From positions 1,860,001-1,924,000 of the forward strand of contig MJGA01000002.1 in the NCBI GenBank assembly GCA_001910725.1: a stretch of 64,000 bases of DNA. The letters run 5' to 3'. Under the pieces are notes generated by a model that was not told the DNA's origin, did not search any database, and worked only from the letters and a program-made list of their open reading frames with translations. The stretch comes from Phanerodontia chrysosporium. Lineage: Eukaryota; Basidiomycota; Agaricomycetes; Polyporales; Phanerochaetaceae. This document shows positions 23,101-34,470 of the stretch, one piece after another (within the stretch, counting starts at the first letter, position 1; each line of letters starts with the position of its first letter). The translations under genes and the position numbers were made by a program.

Positions 23101-24494
23101 CGGAAAATCTCAAATGGAGCCCCTTTTTGATTGCTCGCACGTTCAAGTCAGACGGCCTACCAGCTGAAGACCAGTTGGAAGCTCCTACCCCGACAGCTGA
23201 CGTGCTGGTCACCCCTCTCACTGGACCGACCTCTGAGCATTCGCACCAGCAGCACAATACTGCGTCGCCGGCACTAGACCTATTCGACGATGACGACGTT
23301 ATCGAGGTATCGAGGCGTCCCAGTGCCGAAGAAGAGGAGCATGTTCGTGCAGAATCCCCCAGCGACGATCCCGACATGCAATCCACCCCGGCGCGCACAC
23401 GGCGGCAGCATTCTAGTTCTCCTGTCAATGTCGACATCACACCTCGCCCGAAGCGACCTCGCAGATCTACTACGGGAAATGTCGGGGCTATGTCGACAGG
23501 AAAGAAGCGATCGGATCGTCCTGGCTCGCGTCGAACACGCTCCGCGGTGCAAGTTCCCAGCAGGCCGCACGACGCGGCACTCATTGCAGAAGACGCGGCA
23601 CTCGCTGCGCGCCTTGCAATGGAGGAAGATGCCCCGCGACGTCAACTGCGGTCCCGCTCGAATACCGAGCAGTCTCCGACGAGACCTCTTTCCCCAACAA
23701 CGTCTCGATCGATATCGCCCCGCAAGCGCAAGCGCGTCGAGTCCCCTCCGAACACTCCATCGACGCGGCAGACACGCTCACAGGCCCTACAGGCAACTCC
23801 ACCGCGGCCGGCACCGACCCGGCGCCAGTCATCACATCGGACGCCTTCGAAGCGACGGAAACCTCAGCGTCGGCCGTCCCGCCTCGCCAAGGAAGTCCTC
23901 GGCGGCGACGAGGTCGCCTCGCCAGAGGTCGAGCTAGACCTGGAACTGGAGCAAGAGCCGGATCCAGAGCCTGACATGGACCATCATTCCGAGCGTGCCC
24001 CGTCTCCGACACACCAGGAGTCCGGTGTAACACCATACGCTGACGCGATGCCCGTGAGCGAGCCAGGTGCGGCCGAAGATCCTGACGCTATGGAAGTTGA
24101 AGAGGCTGTAGCTCCGGTCGACGGTGGGCCGGTCACCGAGGACGATGCCCTATACGAGGATACGGAGACCCCCCACACCGGCGCGAGCCGGCACAGTGTC
24201 GGGCGCACCAGCGACGATACGGTCGTCCCCACGGAGGAACAACCTCGAATCGCGGACAAGATGGCGTCGCCTGTCGCCGTGGTTGAGCTATCGGTAGTAG
24301 CACCCGAGCACGCATCTGTGGATCAGCCGATGGCCACTGCGGTATCGGGGGCGGATGATGACCCTGATATCGACGCCGAGGGCGAGGAAGATGCCGAAGG
24401 GGAACTAGATGTCGATGGCGAGGACGACATCGATGCAGAAGGCGAGCCAGACACGGGCGAAGATTTAGAGCTCGATCTCGATGGCGTCTATTAA
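20169..24494 (+). CDS. MYST-family histone acetyltransferase with PHD fingers (SAS3/KAT6-like)
   Basis: MYST enzymes acetylate lysines of histone H3 or H4 in chromatin complexes; those with paired PHD fingers resemble MOZ/KAT6 and act on H3. ATG 20169 starts a Pro-rich region. PHD finger 1 begins [20 protein letters not shown] and continues [23 protein letters not shown] finger 2 has [33 protein letters not shown] and [10 protein letters not shown]. The MYST core has a C2HC zinc finger ([18 protein letters not shown] then LKC), then [40 protein letters not shown] with the catalytic cysteine and acetyl-CoA loop, and LIDFSYLLSKKE. About 560 C-terminal residues are disordered with basic patches and an Asp/Glu-rich end. 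Total is about 1,250 residues and ten introns. Confidence 0.93.
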
Positions 24495-24844
24495 GTGGCA
24501 TGTACTGTATGCATCCGTAGTAATATGCTGTATTTCTAGTGTTTTAGGTACTTTGTAGCACCACTCTTTCTTGCGGCTTAGGGTCCGGGATATCCTTATG
24601 ATAGTACAAGAGTTATATGAACGAGTATATTCGATTTCGCACGTTCGTGAAAGGTCCAGAGTACCACGTATCTCAGGACATGCATGCGGGTAACATAAGA
24701 GGTCAGAGTCCTGCGTTCTTCGATGCTTCGTTATTGTACATCTCGCTCTGTGGCATGCTATCTTTCCCCTTGTATTTCGGCATCGTGCTAAAGTTTTGTG
24801 TCAGTCAGGACTCGCATGGCGCTGATTTCATGATATTGTATGGC
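24495..24844. other. intergenic between convergent genes
   Basis: 3' regions of the MYST gene and of the GFA-domain gene. AT-rich, no gene seen. Confidence 0.5.
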
Positions 24845-25833
24845 TTACCCTTCTTCGGCAGTAAGTTCCTGCATGAGTTCGCTCTCGCCTTTATGGCCCG
24901 ACCACTTGGGAATTCCATCCGGCACCTCCATGACCCTAATGACCAAGACGGTAAGCGAGAAAGGAAAAGTGCAAAATGACCACTTGCCTTTCAGAGTAGA
25001 ATATGTGAGCCGTGGGCTGGAAGTCCTTTGGCACCTTGCCGTCTTTGAATTTGAACGAACCTGGGTACGCCAAAACAGCGTTGCGACCCTCATCGAAGAT
25101 AGGCGAGCGGCATTGGTCGCATGATACCTAGTGCAAATTTTCATAGCCCTGAGCAGCGCTGTGTGCACTGGTATTGACGGTATATACCTTGCAAGGGACG
25201 TAATGTTCGCCGGATCTTTTAGCGGTACTGAAGAAGTGCAGGCTATTGTCTTTGTTCTTGATCATCCTCACAGACGTCTCGGGAAGTTGTGAGTACGCAA
25301 TATCAATGGTGTGGGTTATAAATTGTTCACCTTTGGAAATATTACGGCCCACTGAAAGGGTGCCCCATGGAGGTGCTGACACTGACGGCAGTGACAGTGC
25401 TTCGCATCTACTGGATCCCCGTGAAACTCGAAGGCAACGTTGCCACACCAGCATTCACTGCAGGTAAATCAGAACTAATACATCGCGTCACCCAACACGG
25501 ACGTAGAACGTGCCTGACATATTTCGGGGAGAACTTGTCACTCCTCCAGTTATAGGGTGGTTTGTTCAGGAAGTCTGGTTCTTTATCGCCACCCTGCTGA
25601 CTGGGAATAGGGCCGGTCCAGCCAGTGTCTGGGGTGGGCTTGAAGGACTGCTTCGCGTGGTGGTCCTCTGGTGGAGGATGCGGAATGGACGAATGTTCGC
25701 CCTCACGGACCTCGGCTTCGGGATGCGCGTTGGCCTTGACGCGGCTGTGTTCCTGCGGCATTCTAGTTGAGTATGGGATGGTGTGCTTGCGTACGGCGAG
25801 GACGCGGGGGATGCTACGAGGCAAGGAGTTCAT
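24845..25833 (-). CDS. GFA/CENP-V-type zinc-binding domain protein (DUF636 family)
   Basis: The domain was named for a glutathione-formaldehyde activating enzyme, but many members have no proven reaction. The first in-frame ATG is at 25833. It gives about 100 residues with an Arg-rich, mitochondria-like start (SLPRSIPRVLAVRKHT) and a Pro/Glu/His-rich stretch, ending NWRSDKFSPKYV. The zinc domain reads ECWCGNVAFEFHGDPVDAKH, CHCRQCQHLHGAPFQWAVIF, EHYVPCKVSCDQCRSPIFDE, GRNAVLAYPGSFKF and DFQPTAHIFYSER. It ends VMEVPDGIPKWSGHKGESEL. All metal-binding cysteines are present. The intron at 24936-24987 starts with GC, and the intron before ECWCG also seems to start GC. The gene is divergent from the DUF1295 gene, 264 bases away. 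The mitochondrial location is inference. Confidence 0.82.
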
Positions 25834-26097
25834 ACCTTGGCCACATCGCAAGCGCAGACTTTATACGCCTGGGCTGAAGCTGCTCCTCGACGCGCTCTCC
25901 AAAGTAGCCTGACGTCATACTCCTCTTCGAGCCTCTTGGTCGCGCGTCACAAGTCGCGCCTCGGCGCTCGCGTCGTTCCTCGTACTTGAACTAAGACCAC
26001 GACGACGACGACGGCCGCGGCGACGGTGAACGCTCAGACAGCCCAGAGTGCCAGTTTTTGCCAAAGTCTGTCTCGTTGTTAACGCGTGTCCGCCGAA
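25834..26097. promoter_or_regulatory. 264-bp divergent promoter of the GFA-domain and DUF1295 genes
   Basis: Short region between two divergent ATGs. It contains a small CGA-repeat tract near 25996-26020 and no obvious TATA box. Confidence 0.4.
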
Positions 26098-28034
26098 ATG
26101 CCGCCTATCTTCTCTCGGCTACTTCCCGTTCTCACGAGCGCATATACGCTGCAAGCTGGTAAGCTGAGTCGAACTCTTTCCACCCACAGCGTTGACGCAC
26201 CGCGCACAGTATTCGCACTATACTTTGTTCCCAGAGCCAATGAGAAGTACTATGACCTAGCAGGCGCACTGGGGTTCTTGTCCACCACGTTTGTGTCCCT
26301 GTACTACCCTTCCCTGGCGGCGAAGTTCTGGGGCGACACACCTTCTGCGGTCATACCAGCGCTCAGCACCTTCGCCCCGAGGCAGCTATTGGCAACAGCT
26401 GCCCTGACCATGTGGAGCGCACGCCTAGGTACATTCCTGGCCATGGTCAGTCATGGTCTAGCGGACAGAGCCTGAGTGTATGTGGCGTAATTAATCTCAT
26501 CTCATCTGACAGAGAGCATTGAAAGCAGGGGGAGACTCACGATTTGACGAAGTGAAGCACAAACCTGCTACGTTTGCAGGTTACTGGATGGCTCAGGGTG
26601 CGCACCTTCGGACCTTTTATGAATGCACATCCTCAAAGCTTGTCGTACGTAGCGACTTGGGTTTTCCTCGTTGGCTTGCCTGTCTATCTGGTATGCATCT
26701 GACCTCTGTAGTCTTTCATCTAACCTGACATGGATGAAGGTCAATACCATCCCTCCCGCGACACATCCGCCTCTCGGTATTCGCGACTATGTTTCATTCT
26801 CCGTCTTTGCCGCGTCTTGGATCCTTGAAATGAGTAAGTTGTTGAAACTCGTGCCCCCTTGCCACGGTGGAAAGAAGATCGTACTGGCACGTCGCTGCTT
26901 CTTTTGTGCAGGCTTCGCCATTGCCTGTTAAGCTTATATTGCGTGGCTTCTTCTTGACCTCCAAATTCATATCTGATATGCACCCTGTGCGCCTCGACAG
27001 CTGCTGATCACCAGAAGACGGTCTGGCGGCGCGCTAGAGACAACAAGGAACACGACGAGCAGTTCATTAGTAGCGGCTTGTGGAGTGTCAGTCGCCACCC
27101 TAAGTACGTTAACTCAAATAAGCGTTCATGTTTGGCGGTTCCCAACGTCAACATCTTCTGATTGCGGCTGATGCTGCATGAAAGTCGCGCTCCCCACGCA
27201 ATTTTTCTTTTTGTTATCACTACGCTGTTCAGTCCGTACTGATGCTCTGAGGACAGTTACGTTGGTGAAGTATGCCTCTGGATGGGGATATGGGGGCTAT
27301 GCTCGCCATCTTTGACTGCGCCTTACGTCCACCGATACACTTGGCTCCTTGCCGGCGTGTCTCCCCTTCTGACTTACTTTCTGCTGAGAAAGGTTTCGGG
27401 AGTCCCGCCGCTTGAGGTGTGTTCCCGTTCTACTTGCCATGATAGTCCTACTGCTTTTGTTTTTATTACCGGCAACTCGGGCGCAGTGACTAGAGATAGC
27501 ACAGCATCGCATTCGAACAGTATACTGATTGGGCATTGCTGGTTCGCCTTCGAAGCCTATCCCGATATTTAACTGATTCTGCCCGCGAAGCCGGGCAAGC
27601 CTGCGAACTTCATTGGCGCTGCTTCATGTTCTCGGCCCTTTTTCTTGTTTGCCCGTGCATCTCATCTATCCTTTTCTACTTCCTATGCGTGGGAATCCTG
27701 GCGAAGCTTATGCAACTGCTGCCTGCATGCTAACTCGGACATCCTACATTTTAGAAAGCTGGCGACAAAAAGTTCGCTGGCTCAAAATGGGATCATTACA
27801 AGCGGTAAGTGACATCCCTGCCGCTCTCAGCGCGTGACTCATGACCTTCTCACCCTTACCGCTGTCGTGCGTGAACCTGCATGGTACAACGCTCATCAAA
27901 CACACTCCGTCGCCCAATGCGCGCCCTGCCGTAATCTCTGCACGATCGCCTCCCTACGCATGATGCCATTGTGTCATCGCGATGTCGGTCGCAGAACTGT
28001 TCCGATCTTTTGGCCCTGGGGAGGAATGTCGTGA
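26098..28034 (+). CDS. DUF1295 family membrane protein (steroid 5-alpha-reductase-like)
   Basis: Multi-pass membrane protein related to the C-terminal domain of 3-oxo-5-alpha-steroid 4-dehydrogenases and isoprenylcysteine methyltransferases; substrate unknown. ATG 26098 gives MPPIFSRLLPVLTSAYTLQA. Then follow VFALYFVPRANEKYYDLAGA, LGFLSTTFVSLYYPSLAAKF, RALKAGGDSRFDEVKHKP, HPPLGIRDYVSFSVFAASWI, DNKEHDEQFISSGLWSVSRH and NYVGEVCLWMGIWGL. The last exons encode GDKKFAGSKWDHYKR and TVPIFWPWGGMS. The block H-P-NY-GE near the C-terminus is the family's conserved NADPH-site motif. About nine exons and 320-340 residues. Some introns are longer than usual (the one ending near 27752 is about 335 bases), so some inner borders are uncertain. 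Confidence 0.82.
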
Positions 28035-28172
28035 GTGGGAGGTAGAGTCGTCCTTTATACAATAGGCTGTTCAGCAGACGGTACCTTTGACTGTAAATGT
28101 AAACTGGTATGCAGTTCCTACAGCATTAATGATGTGCAGCCCAGATTTTTTTGCACTTCCATCGAAAGTACA

Positions 28173-28264
28173 GGGCGTTTGGCGCAGTGGTAGCGCGCCC
28201 GCTTTGCACTGGTATAAAATACCTTGATTGCGGAAGGCCGAGGGTTCAAACCCCTCAACGTCCA
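28173..28264 (+). tRNA. tRNA-Ala(UGC) with a 20-base intron
   Basis: The acceptor arms GGGCGTT and AACGTCC pair with one G-U, and A73 follows. The D arm is GCGC/GCGC. The anticodon arm has CCGC/GCGG around TT-TGC-A, and the T arm is GAGGG/CCCTC around TTCAAAC. The A box (TGGCGCAGTGG) and B box (GGTTCAAACCC) are intact. A 20-base intron (28209-28228) sits one base after the anticodon, the standard nuclear tRNA intron site. A T-run follows at about 28268 as a Pol III terminator. Confidence 0.92.
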
Positions 28265-28748
28265 AATTGTTTTTACTGCGTGTCCTTGTTGACATCAACT
28301 GTAGCCTCAAGATGTGTGACGCCATGGAGACAGAAAAGCATGCGCGAGCTTGGGAGATAGAATGGGACACCGGGGAAGTTGAGCGTAAGTAGCCGCTGCG
28401 GTGCCCACGCGCGAAGTCCAACTTCACGGTGCCTAGCGAAGGGAATGCGGAGTACGTCCTTGGTTTAGAAGCGGCGAGGCACGAGGCGGTAAATCACCGT
28501 GGGCGAAGTTCTAGCTTGTCTGATTGATGAATTCTTCGCAGGCGCACCGATCTGAACTCTTTTTGCTTAAGGGTCTACCGGCGCGTTAGGACAGATCGCG
28601 CGAGCAGGGGCACCATGCTAGCTATCCGACGCTTCGGTGCTGCACGTTCAGGACTGTATAAAGGCATACTGCATCTGCAGTAGAGGATGTCCACTAGGCA
28701 ATACCACACCCCGTTTTTTCGCGCTCTGTTCCACGCAAGGTCTACTCG
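28265..28748. other. intergenic between the tRNA and the redoxin gene
   Basis: Begins with the Pol III terminator. The rest is presumably the redoxin promoter. No coding signal. Confidence 0.45.
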
Positions 28749-29858
28749 ATGCCTCCGTCTCCTACCTCTCCGCAAGCTAGCACGCCGCATGAACACGCCG
28801 CCGTGCAAGACTACCGAGCCCACATATGGTCCGCTTTCCAGAATTGCTACGAGGACCGGTGGAATCAAGGTAAGGCCCGCTGCCGAGACCAAGACTTCCT
28901 TTTCCCCTGCTGACTTGCTCCGCGATACAGCACGCTGGGATGCCGCCATCCGTAAGTCACCGCCGCCGCTCCCGTTCTCCGGGTCCCTGGCATTCACATC
29001 ACCGCATGTTTTCTGCAGGCGACTTCAAGAAACGGCACGACGCCGGCGTGCTCGAGGCCCTCCGCGCGAAGAAGGTTCTGCCGCCGTGGGACGTGCTCGA
29101 GGCCCAGCTCAAGAAGGGCCCGCCGCCGTTCTTACGCCCCGGATGGACAAGCCCGCTGGTCGGGCGGCAGCTCGACCTGCGCTGGCTGGACCCAAACGCA
29201 TTCGTGCATATCAGGGGCACGATGGACGACTGGAGGGCGTCCCGGATACTTCTGATCGAATTCTGGGCAACGTCAGTAGGCACCCTTCCTCCATTGTCCC
29301 GTTTGTGTGATGCCGTGCAGGAGTGCTCACCCGCGTCGCTGATATGTGCACAGGTGGTGCCGGGTGAGCGTTGCTCGTTTGATGTCCGGGCGGAAGAATG
29401 CTGATTGGTATGTGTCAGCCCTGCCATAACGTATTCCCCCATCTTTCACACCTGGCCAACAACGAGTCGCGAGTGAAGGTCATCACCTTTGCTGACGAAG
29501 GGATCTTCAACGGCGCACCCACGGACGTCGCTGCATTGAAACACTTTGTCTTCGCTAGGACTGACATGAATTATCCCATCTTCGTCGACAATAATCACGT
29601 TGCATACAACGGTACGTAACGACCTGTAGTGACTGAGCCGTGTTTCTGAACATACCCCAGCCCTCTTCAAGCCTGGGCAAAACTTCTCGATACCACTCGG
29701 TTAGTGCTCGACGCTCGTGATCCACGAAGCAACTCACCTGCTGATCCGACACTGCCGCAGTATTCATAATCACAACCCATGATAGGAAAGTCCATTGGGT
29801 AGGCAACGGCGAGGAGCTCGATGCTCCTCTCGCAGTCGCCCTGGCGTCCTTGCGCTGA
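28749..29858 (+). CDS. thioredoxin-fold protein (redoxin/TlpA type) with CxxC active site
   Basis: A predicted thiol-disulfide oxidoreductase; partner unknown. ATG 28749 reads MPPSPTSPQASTPHEHAAVQ. A helical N-terminal part follows: DYRAHIWSAFQNCYEDRWNQ, ARWDAAIRDFKKRHDAGVLE and LRAKKVLPPWDVLEAQLKKG. The redoxin core runs ILLIEFWATWCRPCHNVFPH, VKVITFADEGIFNGAP, DMNYPIFVDNNHVAYN and LFKPGQNFSIPLVFIITTHD. It ends RKVHWVGNGEELDAPLAV. The CRPC motif is assembled from three exons: WAT, a 10-base exon at 29354-29363 (WCR) and PCHN. Another exon is only 21 bases (28931-28951). The final exon follows an intron whose GT lies in the apparent stop after PLG, so the protein is longer than it first looks. 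About 235 residues. No signal peptide, so probably intracellular. Confidence 0.85.
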
Positions 29859-30033
29859 GCGCATGTCCCACACCGCTGTCTGACTCCCAGGCGCATCTCT
29901 AGCCCCCCTGCTTGGAAATACCTACACAGCTGTATCACTAAGGTGTCATTGTCCGGAAGTATGTACACAATTAGCCTGTATGTGTGAGAAGCTACGTACA
30001 ATAGAATGTATTGCTGTCCTCCCGCTGTCGCTA

Positions 30034-33000
30034 CTAGAATGCGTTCCTCCGCAAATTGTGGTGAAAACGCCGCAGGTGTCCGCGCCATTCCGACTGAGTC
30101 CGCTCCCGTCTCTTGCGCAGCCAGATGGCGCGGAGGAGCCTGATGATCTTCTCGCGACTGTCGGTAAAGTTTGCCTACCGAGACTTGCGTTAGACACGCC
30201 CGCGTCACGTTGCCGTGCGGTGACATACCTCGGCGACGTCAAGTAGAGCTTGGCTCTCTTCCGCTGTCACCTCGCGCCTCCATGTAGACACGATGAAAGG
30301 GTCGAATCCTGGCACTCGCGCTTCGTTCGGCGCGAGGGGAATGTAGACAACTCCGATGCCGTCTCGCTTCAGCAGGGCGTCCTCATCGAGATCATCGAGG
30401 CGCGACGAGTCTGCTTCGTTTGACTCGGACGAGCCTATCCACACCTCGCATGAGCGCAACGGATGCTGGCGCGGGCATGGGCCGTCACCTGGCAGCTCAG
30501 CCTATCAGCGAGACGTGCGCCACGCCGCTACGGAGACTCACGCTCGGGGATGCCGCGTTCGTCTGCAGTGTTCTTCCGGTGCGTCTGCTCGGCTAGCGCA
30601 GACTCCTGGCTCTCCGCGAGCTTTCGGCTGGCCGCGCGGGCCTCTGCATCTTCCGCCGCCTCTGCGACATCGGTGTCGTTTACGTGCAGGTGAGAAGGAT
30701 GAACCTCAGCGGGCCAGCTGGCGCCTCGGGGCCAGGTTCGCAGACCCCTTCTCGCGGCCAGCTCTACAGGCAAAGTCAGCTGCGGCAGCCAAGTGCACAC
30801 ACAAAGAAAGACTGGCCTTCCGCGCGAGTAAACCAAAGATCCTGAGCAGGACGCAAGTAGTTAGATGAATGCCGTAGTTATTGTGATGCCCTCAGAACCC
30901 ACCTGTGAATCCGCGCTCGCGTCTAGGGCGATTATGCAGTCGACGTTTCTCCTGAGAAGGGGATAGTAGGGTATGTTCAATTCCGCTGGACAAATTTCTG
31001 TCGTTAACAAAAAGCACGTTCCACACTTCCCACAGCTGTCGCCCTACCTCCTGCGTCCTGGCGCACGAAGTTAGCGAGGCTTACAACGGATACAAATCTG
31101 CCTACTTGCCATGAAGGTCATGTACTCCCTATCGGCGAGATCCGGTGGGCTTCCACTGCGTAACTGGCCGTGCAATCCTTTCAAGAAGTTCGGCACCTAT
31201 AGCGGACGATGATACCGTCACCACGGGTCGTATCCAAATGAAATAGATCAGCGCATACCTGATCGGGTAATACGGGGTGTATAAGCCCCAGGTCTCTCTC
31301 GTTTTCAGACGCAATATCCAGCAGCCAATTGTACAGCTGCGATGGGAACTGCTCGAGTGTGGGCTGTATCTCACGGAAGTACAGCTGACATCGGAACTGT
31401 TTGTGAGTAACGCCCAGGCGCCACGCCGCTACGGACAAGATGCGGTACCTTCAACGATGCGCAGAACGCGGAGCCGAATATACTGCACGTGCTATTATCG
31501 TCTGCGCTAAAGGGTCACGAACTGCACGATGGCTTACCCAGCAAGTATCGTGAAAGCGAGCTCGGGCTACACGTGAAGCCGGCTTAGTGAGCGGAGACAT
31601 GATAGCGCATTAAAAACGTACTCGGCGCTCGACATTTCTGCCGTTGACGAACTCGCGGCCGAAAGACCACGAGGGAATCCAAGCTTTGGGCAATTGAGCT
31701 AGAAGTCCTTAACTTGCGGTTGTAGGAACACTGGACTCACCCCCAATCTCATCACACCCTACTTCATAAGGCGTGAACTCGTACCAGAAGAACCGGGAAG
31801 TGATGTCAGACACATAGGCCTGGGCCTGGTCTAGTTCGTCCGCACGGCTCGAGTCCAGTTCGACAATCTTCTCAGCCTGTAGCTCTCGGATGGCCTGGAT
31901 AGCAACAGGGGGTATCGCTATGTATGCTTCCGTGTGAACTGAGGATAGTCCTCGGTGGATAGCAGAACTTACCGTGCTGAATGGCCGTAAATATAGGCAT
32001 CGGTAACTGCCCTCTGTCGACTCCCTTGCGCATCAGGTGGAGAGAGAGATGCTGCGGATCCAAACGGCTAAGATCGGACGGCACCAATATCCTAGAACCA
32101 AGCAAGGTTCCGTACACATCAACCAATGATATGGTCCCCTTGGGACCGGCCGCTTTGCGAAGCAAACTATACTGTAGCACGCCGTCAGCATGGAACTGCT
32201 ACCGATTGACGTAGTACTTGCCAATAAATACTGCACCAAGAAGAGTGAGACCGCACCCCGTCTCGGCAGAAGCAGGAGGTACGCACCTTGTTGGTAGGCG
32301 GGGTGACCAGTGCGTCTAGCGTTTCCATGTCAAGATAACTAGTCTGGATGCGATCTTTCAGATGTTGCGAAGCGTCAAGCGGAGAATGGGAGCCGGCCAC
32401 TCCAGAGTGTATCACACCCAGAGCCCAACAACTCCCTGTTGTTAAGTGTTTAGTGAGCTCCCCACGCCAATTGCAGACTGACGACGAGGCTCACCTGATA
32501 CGCCGGCAGTATATGTTACACAGTCCAGAATTCCCGTAGTCTTTGCCCCACACAAAGACCCGACGGTGTTCAGCATCGCGCGATAACCTACGGGTCGGCG
32601 TGAATGCATGTACTACTTGTAGATGAATCACGGACTAACCTCCGCCAGAACCCGCGATTGCCACGACAGGTAGGTCACGTTCATCTATCTCGGATTCTGG
32701 AACACCCATTAGTTTCGCAAAGGGCGTCCGCATGACGCGCTTTCGCTCGACTACGAATGCTCGCTCTGCCATACACAACTCTTCGCCTAGCCGCACTTCC
32801 GCATCCCATTCTACCTCTGGGTATATGCGTGGATCGGAGGCGTGTCGACAATATCGGAATACAAAGAGCCAGGACCCAGGCTAAGCTCTTGGAATAGAGC
32901 AGATATACGAGAACGCACGGCCGAGAAATCGAATGCAGCTGGCCATGACCATTCGGACATGGCTGCCGTCAAGGCTGTTGCAGACCATGCGGATCTGAAC

Positions 33001-33523
33001 ATATCAAGACCTTGCCATGGTTTCTGGGATGAATTAGTCCCTATAAGTAATCTTCTTTCACCAGGGAACTCACCAGCTAGTTAGGCTCGTCAGTTTGAGT
33101 TCCGCGCGGCCGAACGGGAATGCGCACGTACCCATGTGTTCTCCGACTGTACTGCGGGCTCGGTTTGATCAACGTCTGACTCTCCTACCTGAATACGCAA
33201 TTGCGTCAGAAAAACGATCATCAACATGTGGAAAACCCTACATAATCGTCTACTTGTCTCGCCGTCTCGTCCGCGTATACGCGACTCCTTGCGAGGATGA
33301 GTGAGCCACTGAGTGAGCTACAAATTACCAGCCATTTAAGCCACACTATAATGCGTTCAGTCTACAGACTTGCAACGCGGCAGAGACGATCAACTCACTC
33401 AATGACATCGCTTGGACTTGTCGCGCGTCTTGAACACAACCCCGTGATTTGGAACCGCGCGTTCGCGCGACGGACGCTCGCGGACGCCCCAGCGCGTGAT
33501 AACAACCGAAGTGCGCTACGCAT
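30034..33523 (-). CDS. lysophospholipase / cytosolic phospholipase A2-like protein (acyl hydrolase), apparent frame break
   Basis: The family hydrolyses acyl chains from phospholipids. ATG 33523 gives MRSALRLLSRAGASASVRRA, which looks like a mitochondrial presequence. Further exons give WPAAFDFSAVRSRISALFQE, LSLGPGSLY, YPEVEWDAEVRLGEEL and VVAIAGSGGG (oxyanion loop). YRAMLNTVGSLCGAK follows, then YTAGVSGSCWALG with the nucleophile serine in GVSGS. Later parts are TSYLDMETLDALVTPPTNK, SLVDVYGTLLGSRILVPSDL, FFWYEFTPYEVGCDEIG, IASENERDLGLIHPVLPDQ, a charged Ala/Glu-rich helix, CEVWIGSS and DGIGVVYIPLAPNE. The end is EKIIRLLRAIWLRKRRER. More than twelve introns. Between GSLYSDIVDT and SDPRIYPEVE the frame shifts by one base near 32840. 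Confidence 0.85.
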
Positions 33524-34470
33524 AGTTGTGATACGCGCACCGCTCGACGCTGGGTGCTGTGTTGAGACGGCCTGGGAGCATACGGAGGTGGAAGGAGGGG
33601 AACGACGACGAGCCAGGGGGGCGCCCGCGAGACAACGCCGCACCCGCGCTGGGTCACGTGGCCGCCTCAGTCGTCATCACCGGCGCCTGTGGCAAACGCC
33701 ACGAAGGCGGCGTGGGGCCCAGGCTTGCGCGGGACAGCCGAGACACCGCGCGGATGCTGCTTGTCGGTCGCTTGCGCTGCAGGCGGTGTGTGTCAGAGCG
33801 GGCCTCAGGCAGATTTCCCTCTCCGCATGCTCGTAGTGCCTCCGAGATATATGACACGATGACACACATCCCCAGGGTTCATTTGAATGGCGGCCATGCG
33901 GAAATCTTCCAGGCGGCGAGAATACGAAGTTGAAATCTTTGAACATACCTGATTTGTGCCTGATTGTTACGTTGCAAGGACCGCGGTCTGAGCTGACTGA
34001 GCTTGGGTGGTTCTCGGCTGATAGCATGCTCGTTTACTGACAATCCTGGGAGAGCTCTTACCCTCTGCCCAGTCTGATAGCGAGGCATGTTGCTCAGGGT
34101 CAAACCAACGCCACGACGCGTCACAGAACACTGTTAAAGAGACAGAAGGCAACTAGAAATTAGTCAATAAGATCCAGGGGCGTACAGGGTAGTGTTTTAC
34201 AGAGATCTAGTACTGCTATGCGATACAATGTCCTTGTTCCATACAACGCTGAACACAGGAAGTGGGAGCCTACACCATTCAAAGGAGTGTGATACGAACG
34301 AAAGGGATAATGATAGTTCAAAACAACGCATGACAAAAGGTGCATGGTGAAGAGGCGAATTCCAGGTGTTGGTTCTGCTTCGTCCAGGGGCTCTCCAGGC
34401 AGGCGTATTCAGCGGAGAAATGGTGCCTAGCCACCTCCCACGCGGTGCGCTGCCTCCTCGTGTAGCCCTC
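33524..34470. other. intergenic, about 0.95 kb
   Basis: Lies upstream of the lysophospholipase and downstream of an unknown minus-strand gene. Frames such as minus 33879-34124 have splice-like borders but no recognisable protein. I cannot support a gene here. Confidence 0.4.

Noticed and set aside
20169..24494. Reading the MYST gene as two genes (PHD protein and acetyltransferase)
   Set aside because: Exons join in frame through normal short introns, and paired PHD fingers with a MYST domain are a known architecture.
33879..34124. Minus frame with splice-like borders (MPRYQTGQR)
   Set aside because: I tried to chain exons and compared the start with the DUF2945 pattern, but it does not continue as one. 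No supportable gene.
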